Assembly (NCBI GenBank): GCA_031291415.1
Contig: JARLJB010000188.1
Coordinates: forward strand, 1-57,027
Source of the DNA: Telmatospirillum sp.
Lineage (GTDB): Bacteria > Pseudomonadota > Alphaproteobacteria > Rhodospirillales > Magnetospirillaceae
Reading direction: 5' to 3'
Length of the DNA stretch: 57,027 nt
Both the position numbers and the translations under genes were made by a program. The notes below the pieces were generated by a model that ran no database searches, was not told where the DNA came from, and saw nothing but the letters and a program-made list of their open reading frames with translations. This document shows positions 22,083-31,299 of this stretch, piece after piece. The stretch's first letter is position 1. Each line of letters opens with the position of its first letter.

Positions 22083-22973
22083 ATGGATCATGTTCTGACC
22101 CTGGTTGCCGCCGACGGCAGCATGGAAGGCACCGCGCCGGCCCGGCTGCGATCGGCTTTGGCCGACCTCGGCGCCGATACCCTGTCACCGCGGTGGCTCG
22201 CCCGCCACCGGGCGGTCGATCTCCCCTTCTCTCTGCTCGCCGCCGATCAGGCTGTGGCGGCGGCTCGCTATCTATTGAACGATCTGCCGATCGACATGGT
22301 GGCGCAACCGGCGGCAGAGCGGCGCAAGATGCTGCTGCTGGCCGACATGGACAGCACCATGGTGATCGGTGAAACGCTGGACGAATTGGCCGATTTCGCG
22401 GGACTGCGCGAGGAAATCGCCGCCATCACCACCCGCGCGATGAACGGCGAAATCGACTTTACCGAGGCCTTCCGTCACCGGATCGACCGGTTGGCCGGAC
22501 TTCCCACCAGTTGTCTCGAGGAAACCCTGGCCCGCATTCGCCTGACGCCGGGCGGACCGACCCTGGTCGCCACGATGAAGGCTGCGGGCGCTCTCACCGT
22601 CCTGGTTTCCGGCGGTATTCGCTTTTTCACCCGCGCCATCGGCCAACAGTGCGGCTTTGACCGCGATATCGGCAATGACATCGCCATCGACGGTGGACAC
22701 CTGACCGGACGGGTCATCGAACCGATTCTCGAGCGCCGGAGCAAAGGGGAAAGTCTGAAAACCATCGCCGCCGAACGACATCTGCCGCTGTCCCAGACCT
22801 TGGCCGTCGGTGACGGCGCCAACGATCTCGACATGATTGAGGCCGCCGGCCTGGGCGTCGCCTTTCACGGCAAGCCGATTGTCGCCGTTCGCGCCCCGGC
22901 GCGCGTCGACCACGGTGACCTCACCACCTTGCTGTTCTTTCAGGGATATCGGGAAGACGAATTCGTGAGCTAG
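22083..22973 (+). CDS. serB: Phosphoserine phosphatase
   Basis: A 296-residue HAD-superfamily enzyme, last step of serine synthesis. An N-terminal ACT-like region of about 85 residues precedes the HAD core: motif I LLADMDSTMV, motif II VLVSGGIRFFT, motif III/IV GDGANDLDMIEAAGLGVAFH. Transcribed divergently from the DUF1015 gene and converging on the HxlR regulator gene. Confidence 0.96.
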   Translation: MDHVLTLVAADGSMEGTAPARLRSALADLGADTLSPRWLARHRAVDLPFSLLAADQAVAAARYLLNDLPIDMVAQPAAERRKMLLLADMDSTMVIGETLDELADFAGLREEIAAITTRAMNGEIDFTEAFRHRIDRLAGLPTSCLEETLARIRLTPGGPTLVATMKAAGALTVLVSGGIRFFTRAIGQQCGFDRDIGNDIAIDGGHLTGRVIEPILERRSKGESLKTIAAERHLPLSQTLAVGDGANDLDMIEAAGLGVAFHGKPIVAVRAPARVDHGDLTTLLFFQGYREDEFVS

Positions 22974-22997
22974 AATCACGCCTGTCGCAAGTTGGTA

Positions 22998-23411
22998 TTA
23001 CGGCCTTGCGCCCCACTGCTGTGCGATGCGAGGCATGTTGGTCTCGATCCAATCGGCAAGGTCCCTGACCTTCGCCGCCGCCTCCAGCCCGAGCGGCGTC
23101 AGCGTGTATTCCACATGTGGTGGAACGATCTTGTAGGCCCGGCGTTCCACCATGCCATCGTTCTCCAGCCATTGCAGCGTCTGCGCCAGCATGCGCTCGC
23201 TGACGCCTCCGATCTTGCGACGAAGTTCGCCAAAACGCTGAGTCCCGGGCTCAAGCGCGATCAGCACGAGCACGCCCCAGCGACTGGTCAGGTGCTTGAG
23301 CACGTCGCGCGACGGACAGGCCGCCGCCATCAGGTCGCCGCGCTCAAGCTTCTCGGACAGTGACACGGCCGCGCCGTCCCCGTTGCGTGTCGTTTGCGCC
23401 GGGACATTCAT
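22998..23411 (-). CDS. qorR: HxlR-family transcriptional regulator (QorR-like)
   Basis: A 137-residue winged-helix protein of the HxlR type. The core CPSRDVLKHLTSRWGVLVLI includes the single conserved N-terminal cysteine that senses reactive electrophiles or disulfide stress in HxlR proteins. FGELRRKIGGVSERMLAQTL is the recognition region. It is divergent from a close QorB match, the same arrangement as qorR-qorB (ytfH-ytfG) in E. coli, so it probably represses qorB from the 87-nt intergenic region. Confidence 0.85.
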   Translation of the reverse strand: MNVPAQTTRNGDGAAVSLSEKLERGDLMAAACPSRDVLKHLTSRWGVLVLIALEPGTQRFGELRRKIGGVSERMLAQTLQWLENDGMVERRAYKIVPPHVEYTLTPLGLEAAAKVRDLADWIETNMPRIAQQWGARP

Positions 23412-23498
23412 TCATACTTACCTTTATATCCGTACTTCCGAAACATTAGCATGGTCCTATATGACATCGGGTAGCAACTGAAACAAGGAATTCACCCC

Positions 23499-24347
23499 AT
23501 GATCATCGCTGTTACCGGAGCCACCGGCCAACTGGGCCGCCTCGTCATTGAAAAACTGAAACGGAAGGTGCCGGTGACCGATGTCGTCGCTTTGGTACGC
23601 AGCCCGGACAAGGCAAAAGATCTGGGTGTCGCCGCGCGCGCCGCGGACTATGCAAAGCCAGAAACCCTCGACAAGGCGCTGGCCGGCGTCGATACCCTGC
23701 TGCTGATTTCGTCCAGTGAAGTCGGTCAACGCGGAGTGCAGCACCACAATGTCCTCGCAGCCGCGAAAAAGGCGGGTGTGAAGCGCATCGTCTACACCAG
23801 CCTTCTGCACGCCGACACCTCGCCACTCAGCCTGGCCGAAGAACACCGCCAGACGGAAGCCGAACTGAAGGCGTCAGGCCTTACCTTCACCATCCTGCGC
23901 AACGGCTGGTATACCGAGAACTACACCGGCTCGATCGGCGGCGCGCTGGCTGGCGGCGCTTTCATCGGCAGCGCGGCCGGTGGGAAGATCTCATCGGCAT
24001 CCCGTGCGGACTATGCAGAAGCGGCGGTGGCCGTCCTGACCAGTGCTGGCCATGACAACAAGGTTTACGAGTTGGCCGGTGACACGGCATGGATACTGTC
24101 CGATCTCGCCGCCGAAATATCGAAACAGACTGGCAAGAATATTCCTTACAAAAACCTCCCCGCGGCGGATTATGCGGCGGCGCTCAAGGGCTTCGGCTTG
24201 CCGGGGGCCCTGTCCGACGCCATCGCCTCCTGGGATGTCGGCGCTTCGAATGGAGCGCTGTTTGACGACAGTCACCAGCTTTCGAAGCTGATCGGCAGGC
24301 CGACAACGCCGTTTTCCGTACCGGTCACCGCCGCACTCAAGGCGTAA
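23499..24347 (+). CDS. qorB: NAD(P)H:quinone oxidoreductase QorB-like (NmrA fold)
   Basis: A 282-residue atypical short-chain dehydrogenase. The N-terminal nucleotide-binding motif GATGQLGRLV is followed by LLLISSSEVGQR, YTSLLHADTSPL and RNGWYTENY. These match, as I remember it, E. coli QorB (YtfG) almost segment for segment, including the C-terminal DVGASNGALFDDS. QorB reduces quinones using NADPH. AAGGAA lies 7 nt before the ATG. Expected to be controlled by the divergent HxlR regulator. Confidence 0.9.
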   Translation: MIIAVTGATGQLGRLVIEKLKRKVPVTDVVALVRSPDKAKDLGVAARAADYAKPETLDKALAGVDTLLLISSSEVGQRGVQHHNVLAAAKKAGVKRIVYTSLLHADTSPLSLAEEHRQTEAELKASGLTFTILRNGWYTENYTGSIGGALAGGAFIGSAAGGKISSASRADYAEAAVAVLTSAGHDNKVYELAGDTAWILSDLAAEISKQTGKNIPYKNLPAADYAAALKGFGLPGALSDAIASWDVGASNGALFDDSHQLSKLIGRPTTPFSVPVTAALKA

Positions 24348-24497
24348 GCAGTACCGCAAGGCACGTGCTCATCGGCGCGCGCCTTTCCCACCAAAGATCA
24401 AGACCGTTCCGCGCCGAAGATCGTGCGGGACCCGGATTGCACATCCGGAGAACTGGCGCCTGGCTTATCGGAAACGGCTCTCGGAGAAACCATCATC

Positions 24498-25889
24498 ATG
24501 GCTTATGCAACCATCAATCCCTATACCGGAGAAACGCTTAAGACCTTCCCCGACGCTACGGACGCCGAGGTAACCGCCGCGATCAGTAACGCTCACAAGG
24601 CCTTTCTGGCTTGGAAGAAAACCTCCTTCGCCGAACGCGGGCGCATTTTGCAAAACGCGGCCGACCTTCTGCGCCACGACGCGGACAGCTACGCCAAGCT
24701 GCTGACGCTTGAAATGGGTAAGCTGTTCGCCGAGGCGAAGGCTGAAGTCGAACTTTCGGCAAAGATCTTCGAATATTACGTCCGTAATGCCGAGGCACTG
24801 CTGAAACCGGAGAGGCTGCCGGTTCTCGACCCCGCCGAGGGAGAGGCTCTGCTCGTCCACGAGCCACTCGGCGTACTTCTGGCGATCGAGCCCTGGAACT
24901 TCCCCTATTACCAGATTGCCCGCATCCTGGCGCCGCAGCTTTCGGCCGGCAATACGCTCCTCCTGAAACACGCCTCCAACGTCCCCCAGGGGGCGGCCGC
25001 TTTCGAAAAACTGATGAAAGAAGCCGGCCTGCCGGATGGGGTATTCAAAAACCTCTATGCCACCCGCTCGCAGATCGAGCTCATCCTCAATGATGACCGC
25101 GTCCACGGCGTTGCCCTCACCGGATCGGAGGCAGCGGGCGCCGTTGTTGCCGCGCAGGCCGGTAAGGCGCTGAAGAAGTCGACGCTCGAACTTGGGGGCG
25201 CCGACGCCTTTGTCGTGCTCGCCGACGCCGATCTGGACAAGACGACGAAGTGGGCGGTGTTCGGACGCCATTGGAACGGCGGCCAGGTTTGCGTTTCGTC
25301 CAAACGCATGATCATCGTGGACTCTGTCTATGATGACTTCCTGACACGTTATCGCCAGGGCGTCGCGGGCTTGGTGGCCGGAGACCCCTTCGATCCGAAT
25401 ACGACTCTGGCCCCGCTTTCGTCGCAAAGCGCCGCCGACGAGGTTAAGGAGAAGATCCGCCAGGCGGTGGAGTTCGGTGCGACGGCCGAAGAGATCGGCC
25501 CACGGGTACCCAACCAGGGTGCATTCGTGCAGCCGACAATCTTGACCAACCTGGGGCAAGACAACCCCGCCCGCTATTGGGAGTTCTTCGGTCCGGTGTC
25601 GATGCTGTTCCGCGCGAAAGACGAGGATGATGCCGTGCGGATCGCCAACGACTCGCCCTTCGGCCTCGGCGGCTCGGTCTTCACCTCAGATCCGGCTCAC
25701 GGAGCGGAAGTGGCGAAAAAGATCTCTACCGGCATGGTGTTTGTCAATCATCCGACCAAGGTCGAGGCCGACCTGCCGTTTGGCGGCATCCGTCGCTCCG
25801 GTTATGGCCGCGAACTGCTCGGCCTCGGGCTTAAGGAGTTCGTCAACCACAAGCTCATCGACGTCGTCGATATCGACGCTCACTTCTGA
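24498..25889 (+). CDS. NAD(P)-dependent succinate-semialdehyde dehydrogenase
   Basis: A 463-residue aldehyde dehydrogenase of the short Sad/YneI-like type. The start MAYATINPYTGE is chosen because GGAGAAA precedes it and the N-terminus matches the family. Conserved tracts: IEPWNFPYYQIAR, catalytic glutamate LELGGADAF, catalytic cysteine GGQVCVSSKR, and PFGGIRRSGYGREL near the end. It oxidises succinate semialdehyde to succinate in 4-aminobutyrate breakdown. Related substrates are possible. It follows qorB by 150 nt and may be independently transcribed. Confidence 0.88.
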   Translation: MAYATINPYTGETLKTFPDATDAEVTAAISNAHKAFLAWKKTSFAERGRILQNAADLLRHDADSYAKLLTLEMGKLFAEAKAEVELSAKIFEYYVRNAEALLKPERLPVLDPAEGEALLVHEPLGVLLAIEPWNFPYYQIARILAPQLSAGNTLLLKHASNVPQGAAAFEKLMKEAGLPDGVFKNLYATRSQIELILNDDRVHGVALTGSEAAGAVVAAQAGKALKKSTLELGGADAFVVLADADLDKTTKWAVFGRHWNGGQVCVSSKRMIIVDSVYDDFLTRYRQGVAGLVAGDPFDPNTTLAPLSSQSAADEVKEKIRQAVEFGATAEEIGPRVPNQGAFVQPTILTNLGQDNPARYWEFFGPVSMLFRAKDEDDAVRIANDSPFGLGGSVFTSDPAHGAEVAKKISTGMVFVNHPTKVEADLPFGGIRRSGYGRELLGLGLKEFVNHKLIDVVDIDAHF

Positions 25890-25940
25890 GCCTTATCGGA
25901 AGTCCTTTGGCGTACGCGGACCTTTACCCCACTTACAAAT

Positions 25941-25983
25941 AATGCCCCTCTTCCCACCGGTCGGTGAGAAGAGGGGCATTTTT
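25941..25983. terminator. Bidirectional intrinsic terminator
   Basis: AATGCCCCTCTTC pairs perfectly with GAAGAGGGGCATT, followed by a T run on the plus strand and preceded by A residues that give T on the minus strand. It separates the convergent dehydrogenase and degP genes. Confidence 0.85.
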
Positions 25984-26038
25984 GCAACCAACCACTGCCA
26001 TTTAGGCGTGACGCGTTAAATCCGCATCACGCTCCAGG

Positions 26039-27583
26039 CTACTGTCCGCCGTCCTTCTTGCCGGTCGGCGTTTCGATCTTGAGCGGCACGAAATGCACGC
26101 CCGCCTCGCTTTGCACCAGCAACAGGACGGACTTGCGTCCCGACTTGCGGGCGGCGTCGATCTTGCCGGCAAAATCGGCCGGCGATTTGATCGCTTCCTG
26201 CGACACCTCGACAATCACATCGCCCGGCCGCATGCCCTTCTCGGCAGCGGGTCCCGACTGCTTGACATCGGTCACCACGACACCTTTGACGTCGGCTCCG
26301 ATGTCGAACTTTTCGCGCAGGGCCGGCGACAATTGCGACACAGACAACCCGAGAGAGGCGACATTGGTTTGCCCGCCGTCGGTCTTGGGCGACGGCTTCT
26401 CGTTGGCCTTGGCCGGTTCGGCGTCTTCGGCGTCATTCAATTCGCCGACCACGGCGTGCAGGGTCATCTGCTTGCCATCGCGCCAGAGCAAGACCTCGAC
26501 ATCCTTGTTGATCGGCGTCTCGGCGACGATCCGCGGCAGGCGATGCATCTCGGTGACGTCCTTGCCGTCGAACTTGGAAATCACGTCGCCCTTCTTCAGA
26601 CCCGCCTTGGCCGCCGGTCCACCGGCACTGACATCGGCAATCAGAGCGCCACGCTGATCCTTGAGGCCCAGGCTTTCGGCGATCTCGTCGGTGACCGACT
26701 GGATCTTGACGCCGAGCCAACCGCGCCGCGGCTTGCCATATTTCTGCAGATCGGTGATCACCGGCTTGGCGAGATTGGCCGGAATGGAAAATCCGATGCC
26801 GACGGAACCGCCGGTCGGGCCGAGAATGGCGGTATTGATGCCGATCACCTCGCCCTTCAGATTGATCAGGGGCCCGCCCGAGTTGCCTTTGTTGATGGCG
26901 GCGTCGGTTTGCAGGAAGTCATCGTAAGGACCGGCGTTGATATCGCGGCCCCGCGCCGAAATGATGCCTGCCGTCACCGTACCGGCCATGCCGAAGGGAT
27001 TGCCGATGGCGATCACCCAATCGCCGACCCGCATCTCATCGGAATTGCCGAAGCTGATAGCCGGAAGTTTGTTCGGCGTGGTGATCTTCAAAAGCGCGAG
27101 ATCGGCCTTGGCGTCACGTCCAACGATGTCGGCCTTGTAAGCCTGGCCGTCCTGCAAGATGACGGTAATCTCGTCGGCATCGGCGATCACGTGGTTATTG
27201 GTGACCACCAAACCGTTGGGATCGATAATGAAACCCGATCCAAGGGCGGTCGCCCGGCGCGGCGCGGCGTCGGGATTGTTGCCGCCATGCTTATCCATGA
27301 AGTTCTTGAAGAAGTCCTCGAACGGAGAGCCCGGCGGGAACTGCGGCATGTCGAGGCCGCGATCGGCATTCTTCAGGGTTTGCGTGGTGGAAATATTGAC
27401 CACCGACGGCAGCAGCCGCTCGGCCAAGTCGGCGAAACTGTCCGGCGCCGGTGCCGCACGGGCGGTCATCGCCATGGCCATCACCGTCAGGCCGACCAAA
27501 CCGGCGAGCAGCCATTGCATGGGCTGCGACAGGGTACGGCTGACAGCGCGCGCCTGTGGGCGAACAGGACTTCTGGGAATCAC
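26039..27583 (-). CDS. degP: Periplasmic serine protease/chaperone DegP (Do family)
   Basis: A 514-residue exported protease. Signal peptide or anchor (WLLAGLVGLTVMAMAMTARA) is followed by the trypsin-like domain with VVTNNHVI (His), DLALLKI (Asp) and GNSGGPLINL (Ser). Two PDZ domains follow (GWLGVKIQ from about residue 290 and the LSPALREKFD region onward). It degrades or refolds misfolded envelope proteins. GTG start with AAGGAG 8 nt upstream. It is downstream of hflK-hflC-DUF2065, a common proteobacterial grouping of membrane quality control. Confidence 0.95.
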   Translation of the reverse strand: MIPRSPVRPQARAVSRTLSQPMQWLLAGLVGLTVMAMAMTARAAPAPDSFADLAERLLPSVVNISTTQTLKNADRGLDMPQFPPGSPFEDFFKNFMDKHGGNNPDAAPRRATALGSGFIIDPNGLVVTNNHVIADADEITVILQDGQAYKADIVGRDAKADLALLKITTPNKLPAISFGNSDEMRVGDWVIAIGNPFGMAGTVTAGIISARGRDINAGPYDDFLQTDAAINKGNSGGPLINLKGEVIGINTAILGPTGGSVGIGFSIPANLAKPVITDLQKYGKPRRGWLGVKIQSVTDEIAESLGLKDQRGALIADVSAGGPAAKAGLKKGDVISKFDGKDVTEMHRLPRIVAETPINKDVEVLLWRDGKQMTLHAVVGELNDAEDAEPAKANEKPSPKTDGGQTNVASLGLSVSQLSPALREKFDIGADVKGVVVTDVKQSGPAAEKGMRPGDVIVEVSQEAIKSPADFAGKIDAARKSGRKSVLLLVQSEAGVHFVPLKIETPTGKKDGGQ

Positions 27584-27685
27584 CGAATTAACTCCTTCAG
27601 GGGTCGGATACCGTTGAGGTTCCAGAGATTTAATGTTTTCCGTCCATCATTCAAGCAATAGTCCTGCCAGACGCAACATTCCCCG

Positions 27686-27883
27686 TCAGACGATACTCGT
27701 CCGCCGGATCAACGCCACCAGCGCGACACCGGCGATGGCGGCGATCAATCCGGCCCATCGCAAGGATTGGTCGTGATGGGTCAGAAGCGAGGCCAGCATG
27801 CGCTTCATGCTCGCGGGAAACAGGGCGTAGAGGATGCCTTCGAAGGTCAGCGCCAAGGCTACGGCGGTGAGGAAGTCTCTCAT
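27686..27883 (-). CDS. DUF2065 small membrane protein
   Basis: A 65-residue protein with two hydrophobic helices (ALALTFEGILYALFP and AGLIAAIAGVALVALI). It matches the DUF2065 family, which typically lies directly after hflC. Function unknown. Position in the hflKC operon suggests a part in the FtsH-HflKC membrane complex, an inference from context. Confidence 0.85.
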   Translation of the reverse strand: MRDFLTAVALALTFEGILYALFPASMKRMLASLLTHHDQSLRWAGLIAAIAGVALVALIRRTSIV

Positions 27884-27931
27884 GCGCGTGCGACCCGGCG
27901 ACTATCGCCGCCGGGTCTTGCTCCTGTCAGC

Positions 27932-28813
27932 TCACCGATGCTCCGGTGCGTTGTGGAAGAACTTGAAGAAGTCGGAATCGGGCGTCAGCACGAAGGTCGT
28001 GTTGCTGTCCGAAAGCGCCTGACGATAGGCCGTCAAGGACCGGTAGAAAGCGAAGAAGTTGGGATCGGCGGAAAACGCCTCCGCATAGACCTTGTTGGCA
28101 TCGCTGTCGCCTTGTCCGCGCAGGATCTGACTTTGTTTCTGCGCCTCGGCCAGGATGATCGTTCGTTCGCGATCGGCCGATGCGCGGATCTGCTGAGCCC
28201 GCTCGTAGCCTTGAGCGCGCGCCTCGGCCGCTTCCCGCTGACGTTCGGATTCCATGCGCCGAAAAATGGCCTGACTGGTTTCGGCAGGCAAATCGGCCCG
28301 CCTTATCCGCACGTCGACGACCGTCACACCCAGCGATTTAGCGGTTTCACTCACCTGTTGCTGGATCTCGTGCATGATCTGCTCGCGCTCGGCCGACAGC
28401 ACGCTGGGAAGCATGACATTACCGAGAACACGGCGGAGCGAATTGTTGACGATTTCGCGCAGCCGCGACCGCGCCCCCTCTTCCGTGCGAACCGCCTGAT
28501 AGAACAACAGCGGATCGGAAATGCGGAAACGCGTGTAGGTATCGACCTCGATACGCTTCTGGTCGGCCAGGATCACCTGCTCGGCCGGCGGGTCGACATC
28601 GAGCAGGCGGGCATCATAACGCACCACCTCTTCGATGAACGGCTTTTTGGCATGCAGGCCCGGTCCCTTGATCGGATCTTCCGGATCGGCCACCGCGCCG
28701 AAGCGCAGAACCAGTGCCTGCTCTCCCTGGCGGACGATGAAAAGGGACGATGAGGCGACGAACAGCAGCGCCAGCAGGACAATGCCGACGACGCCGAGAG
28801 AAGTACGGTTCAT
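27932..28813 (-). CDS. hflC: FtsH modulator HflC
   Basis: A 293-residue SPFH/band-7 protein with an N-terminal membrane anchor (GIVLLALLFVASSSLFIV). The band-7 domain has FIEEVVRYDARLLDVDPP, and the helical tail is rich in Glu, Ala and Arg (EAARAQGYERAQQI). With HflK it forms a periplasm-facing cage around the FtsH protease. Its ATG overlaps the hflK stop as ATGA. Confidence 0.97.
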   Translation of the reverse strand: MNRTSLGVVGIVLLALLFVASSSLFIVRQGEQALVLRFGAVADPEDPIKGPGLHAKKPFIEEVVRYDARLLDVDPPAEQVILADQKRIEVDTYTRFRISDPLLFYQAVRTEEGARSRLREIVNNSLRRVLGNVMLPSVLSAEREQIMHEIQQQVSETAKSLGVTVVDVRIRRADLPAETSQAIFRRMESERQREAAEARAQGYERAQQIRASADRERTIILAEAQKQSQILRGQGDSDANKVYAEAFSADPNFFAFYRSLTAYRQALSDSNTTFVLTPDSDFFKFFHNAPEHR

Positions 28814-29955
28814 CGGCTGGCTCCCTGGGTTGCAGGCACTGCCGGAGCCGGCTTTGCCTTACCGAGTTCGGGCAACGGCAGATAGGGAATAACCCCCTTC
28901 GCCGCCGGATCGATCACCACCTTGGTTGCCCCCTTGAGAACGTCCTCAAGCGCGTCGATATAAAGCCGCCGCGCCGTCACGTCGGGAGCCATCTTGTAAG
29001 CGAGATAGACCGAGGTGAACCGCTTCGCCTCGCCCTGAGCCAGATCGACGACCTGTTCGCGATAGGCCTGGGCTTCCTGGCCGATGCGTTCGGAATCGCC
29101 GCGCGCCCGGGGGATGATGTCGTTGCGATAGGCTTCCGCCTCGTTACGCAGGCGTTCCTGATCGGCTTTGGCGCGCTGCACGTCGTTGAAGGCATCGATC
29201 ACCTCGTGCGGCGGATCGGCTTTCAGAAGCTGCACCTGCGTCACTTTGATGCCGGCGCCGTAGGCGTCGAGCAATTCCTGCATCCGGCCCCGGGTACGAT
29301 CACCGATCGACTGACGATTCTCGAACAATGGCGCACGGATCGGCAATTGGCCGATGATTTCGCGAATAGCCGATTCGGCGACGAGTTTGACCGTCCCCTC
29401 GGGGTCGCGAATGTTGAACAGATATTTTTCCGGATCGTTCGGCTGGTCACCAATCTTCCAGAACACCGAAAAGTTGATGTCGATGATGTTCTCGTCACCG
29501 GTCAACATCAGGCTTTCCTCGGTGGTCTCGCGTCCGGCGACCTGCCGACGGCCCTCCGCTGCTGAACGGTAGCCGAGCTCCACCTGGTTGATTCGGGTGA
29601 CCGACGGGGTCATCACGGTCTCGATCGGACTGGGCAAATGGTAATTAAGGCCGGGCTGCGTGAGACCGACGAAACGGCCGAAACGAAGCACCACGCCCAC
29701 CTCGTCGGGGTCGACCTTGTAAAAGCCGGTCAGCCCCCAAAGCACCAACGCCGCCATCACGACCAAAGCGACGCCACGACCGCCACCGAACCCGCCCGGC
29801 ACCAATTGCCGAAACCGCTCCTGGCTTTTGCGCAGAAGCTCTTCGAGGTCCGGCGGTGTGCCGCCGCCCCCGGCACCACCGGAGCCGCGCCCCCATGGCC
29901 CCTGCCCGCCGCCCCAGGGTCCGCCACCGCCACCACCTTGCGTGTTCCATGGCAT
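28810..29955 (-). CDS. hflK: FtsH modulator HflK
   Basis: A 381-residue SPFH protein starting at MPWNTQGGGGGG. The start is chosen for its AGGGAAA site and because HflK proteins open with a Gly-rich cytoplasmic tail. The membrane span (VALVVMAALVLWGLTGFY) follows near residue 65, then the band-7 domain and coiled-coil tail. Partner of HflC. Divergent from mrp. Confidence 0.96.
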   Translation of the reverse strand: MPWNTQGGGGGGPWGGGQGPWGRGSGGAGGGGTPPDLEELLRKSQERFRQLVPGGFGGGRGVALVVMAALVLWGLTGFYKVDPDEVGVVLRFGRFVGLTQPGLNYHLPSPIETVMTPSVTRINQVELGYRSAAEGRRQVAGRETTEESLMLTGDENIIDINFSVFWKIGDQPNDPEKYLFNIRDPEGTVKLVAESAIREIIGQLPIRAPLFENRQSIGDRTRGRMQELLDAYGAGIKVTQVQLLKADPPHEVIDAFNDVQRAKADQERLRNEAEAYRNDIIPRARGDSERIGQEAQAYREQVVDLAQGEAKRFTSVYLAYKMAPDVTARRLYIDALEDVLKGATKVVIDPAAKGVIPYLPLPELGKAKPAPAVPATQGASR

Positions 29956-30134
29956 GGTCAAATTTCCCTTTTCCGATTTCCGCATGACCCGGATCGGTGC
30001 TGTGCTGACCCGGTCCCGCCGCTGGATTTAAGCTTTGCAACGAAGATACAGCGCCTTATATGACAGTCTGCCCGGACGCGCAATGCGAGCCGCCCGTCAC
30101 AGTAGACATCAATCGATTTGCGGAGATTTCAAGA

Positions 30135-31292
30135 ATGGCCGAGATAACCGAAAAAGACGTCCTTGAGGCGCTGGGAACCGTTTTCGACCCGGAGCGCCAA
30201 CAGGACATCGTCAGTCTCGGCATGATTTCCGGTCTGACCATCAAAGGCGGACATGTGGTCTTCGCCATCGAGGTCGACCCGGAACGCGGACCGCATCTCG
30301 AACCGCTGCGCAAGGCGGCCGAGGACGCCGTCAACGCCTTGCCGGGCGTTCTGACCGTTTCGGCGGTGCTGACCGCCCAGCACGCCGCACATGGACACGA
30401 TCACGACCATGGGCATGATCACGGGCATGGCGGGCATGGACATGCGCACGGGGGTCACGAGGGGCATGGGCATGCGGCGGAAGAACCGCTGATGCCGGGC
30501 GTCAAAGCCATCATCGCGGTGGCGTCGGGCAAGGGCGGCGTCGGCAAATCGACCACGGCCGTCAATCTTGCCCTGGCCCTGCAAAGCCTTGGCCTGTCGG
30601 TGGGCATGTTCGACGCCGACATCTTCGGCCCCTCGCAGCCGCGCATGTTGGGTGTCTCCGGCGCGCAGCCGACGTCGCCCGACGGGCAGAGCATCAATCC
30701 GATCGAAGCCTTTGGTCTCAAAGTGATGTCGATCGGCTTCCTGGTGCCCGAGGACTCGCCGGTGGTCTGGCGCGGCCCGATGGTCATGGGCGCGCTTGAG
30801 CAGATGATGCGCCAGGTGCAATGGGGCGAGCTCGACGTTCTGGTCGTCGACATGCCTCCGGGCACCGGCGACACGCAGCTGACGATGACCCAGCGCGTGC
30901 CGCTGACCGGCGCCGTGATCGTCTCGACGCCACAGGACATCGCCCTGCTCGACGCCCGCAAAGGCCTCAACATGTTCCGTCAGGTCAATGTTCCGGTTCT
31001 CGGCATCATCGAGAACATGAGCTATTACATCTGCCCGAACTGTGGTCACGAGGCGCACATCTTCGGCCATGGCGGCGCCAAGTTCGAGGCGGTCAAGCTG
31101 TCGACCGATTTCCTGGGCGAAATCCCTCTCGACATCGATATCCGGACCACCTCGGACGAAGGTCAGCCGATCGTCGTCAGCAAACCCGAAAGCCCGCATG
31201 CGCAGGCCTACAAGGACATCGCCGGCAAGATCTGGGACAAGGTGCAACTGCTGAAAACCAGCAAGAAAGGCCCGAAGATCGTCATGGAATAA
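30135..31292 (+). CDS. mrp: Fe-S cluster carrier ATPase Mrp/ApbC with His-rich linker
   Basis: A 385-residue protein. The N-terminal MIP18 (DUF59) domain spans residues 1-80. The linker at residues 83-113 has 14 histidines. The P-loop ATPase begins with SGKGGVGKSTT near residue 131 and carries the cluster-bridging CPNC motif late in the chain. Mrp carries and transfers [4Fe-4S] clusters. The start MAEITEKD is chosen for the GGAGA upstream and family match. The His-rich linker may bind metal and is unusually long. Divergent from hflK. Confidence 0.93.
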   Translation: MAEITEKDVLEALGTVFDPERQQDIVSLGMISGLTIKGGHVVFAIEVDPERGPHLEPLRKAAEDAVNALPGVLTVSAVLTAQHAAHGHDHDHGHDHGHGGHGHAHGGHEGHGHAAEEPLMPGVKAIIAVASGKGGVGKSTTAVNLALALQSLGLSVGMFDADIFGPSQPRMLGVSGAQPTSPDGQSINPIEAFGLKVMSIGFLVPEDSPVVWRGPMVMGALEQMMRQVQWGELDVLVVDMPPGTGDTQLTMTQRVPLTGAVIVSTPQDIALLDARKGLNMFRQVNVPVLGIIENMSYYICPNCGHEAHIFGHGGAKFEAVKLSTDFLGEIPLDIDIRTTSDEGQPIVVSKPESPHAQAYKDIAGKIWDKVQLLKTSKKGPKIVME

Positions 31293-31299
31293 AGGGCGA

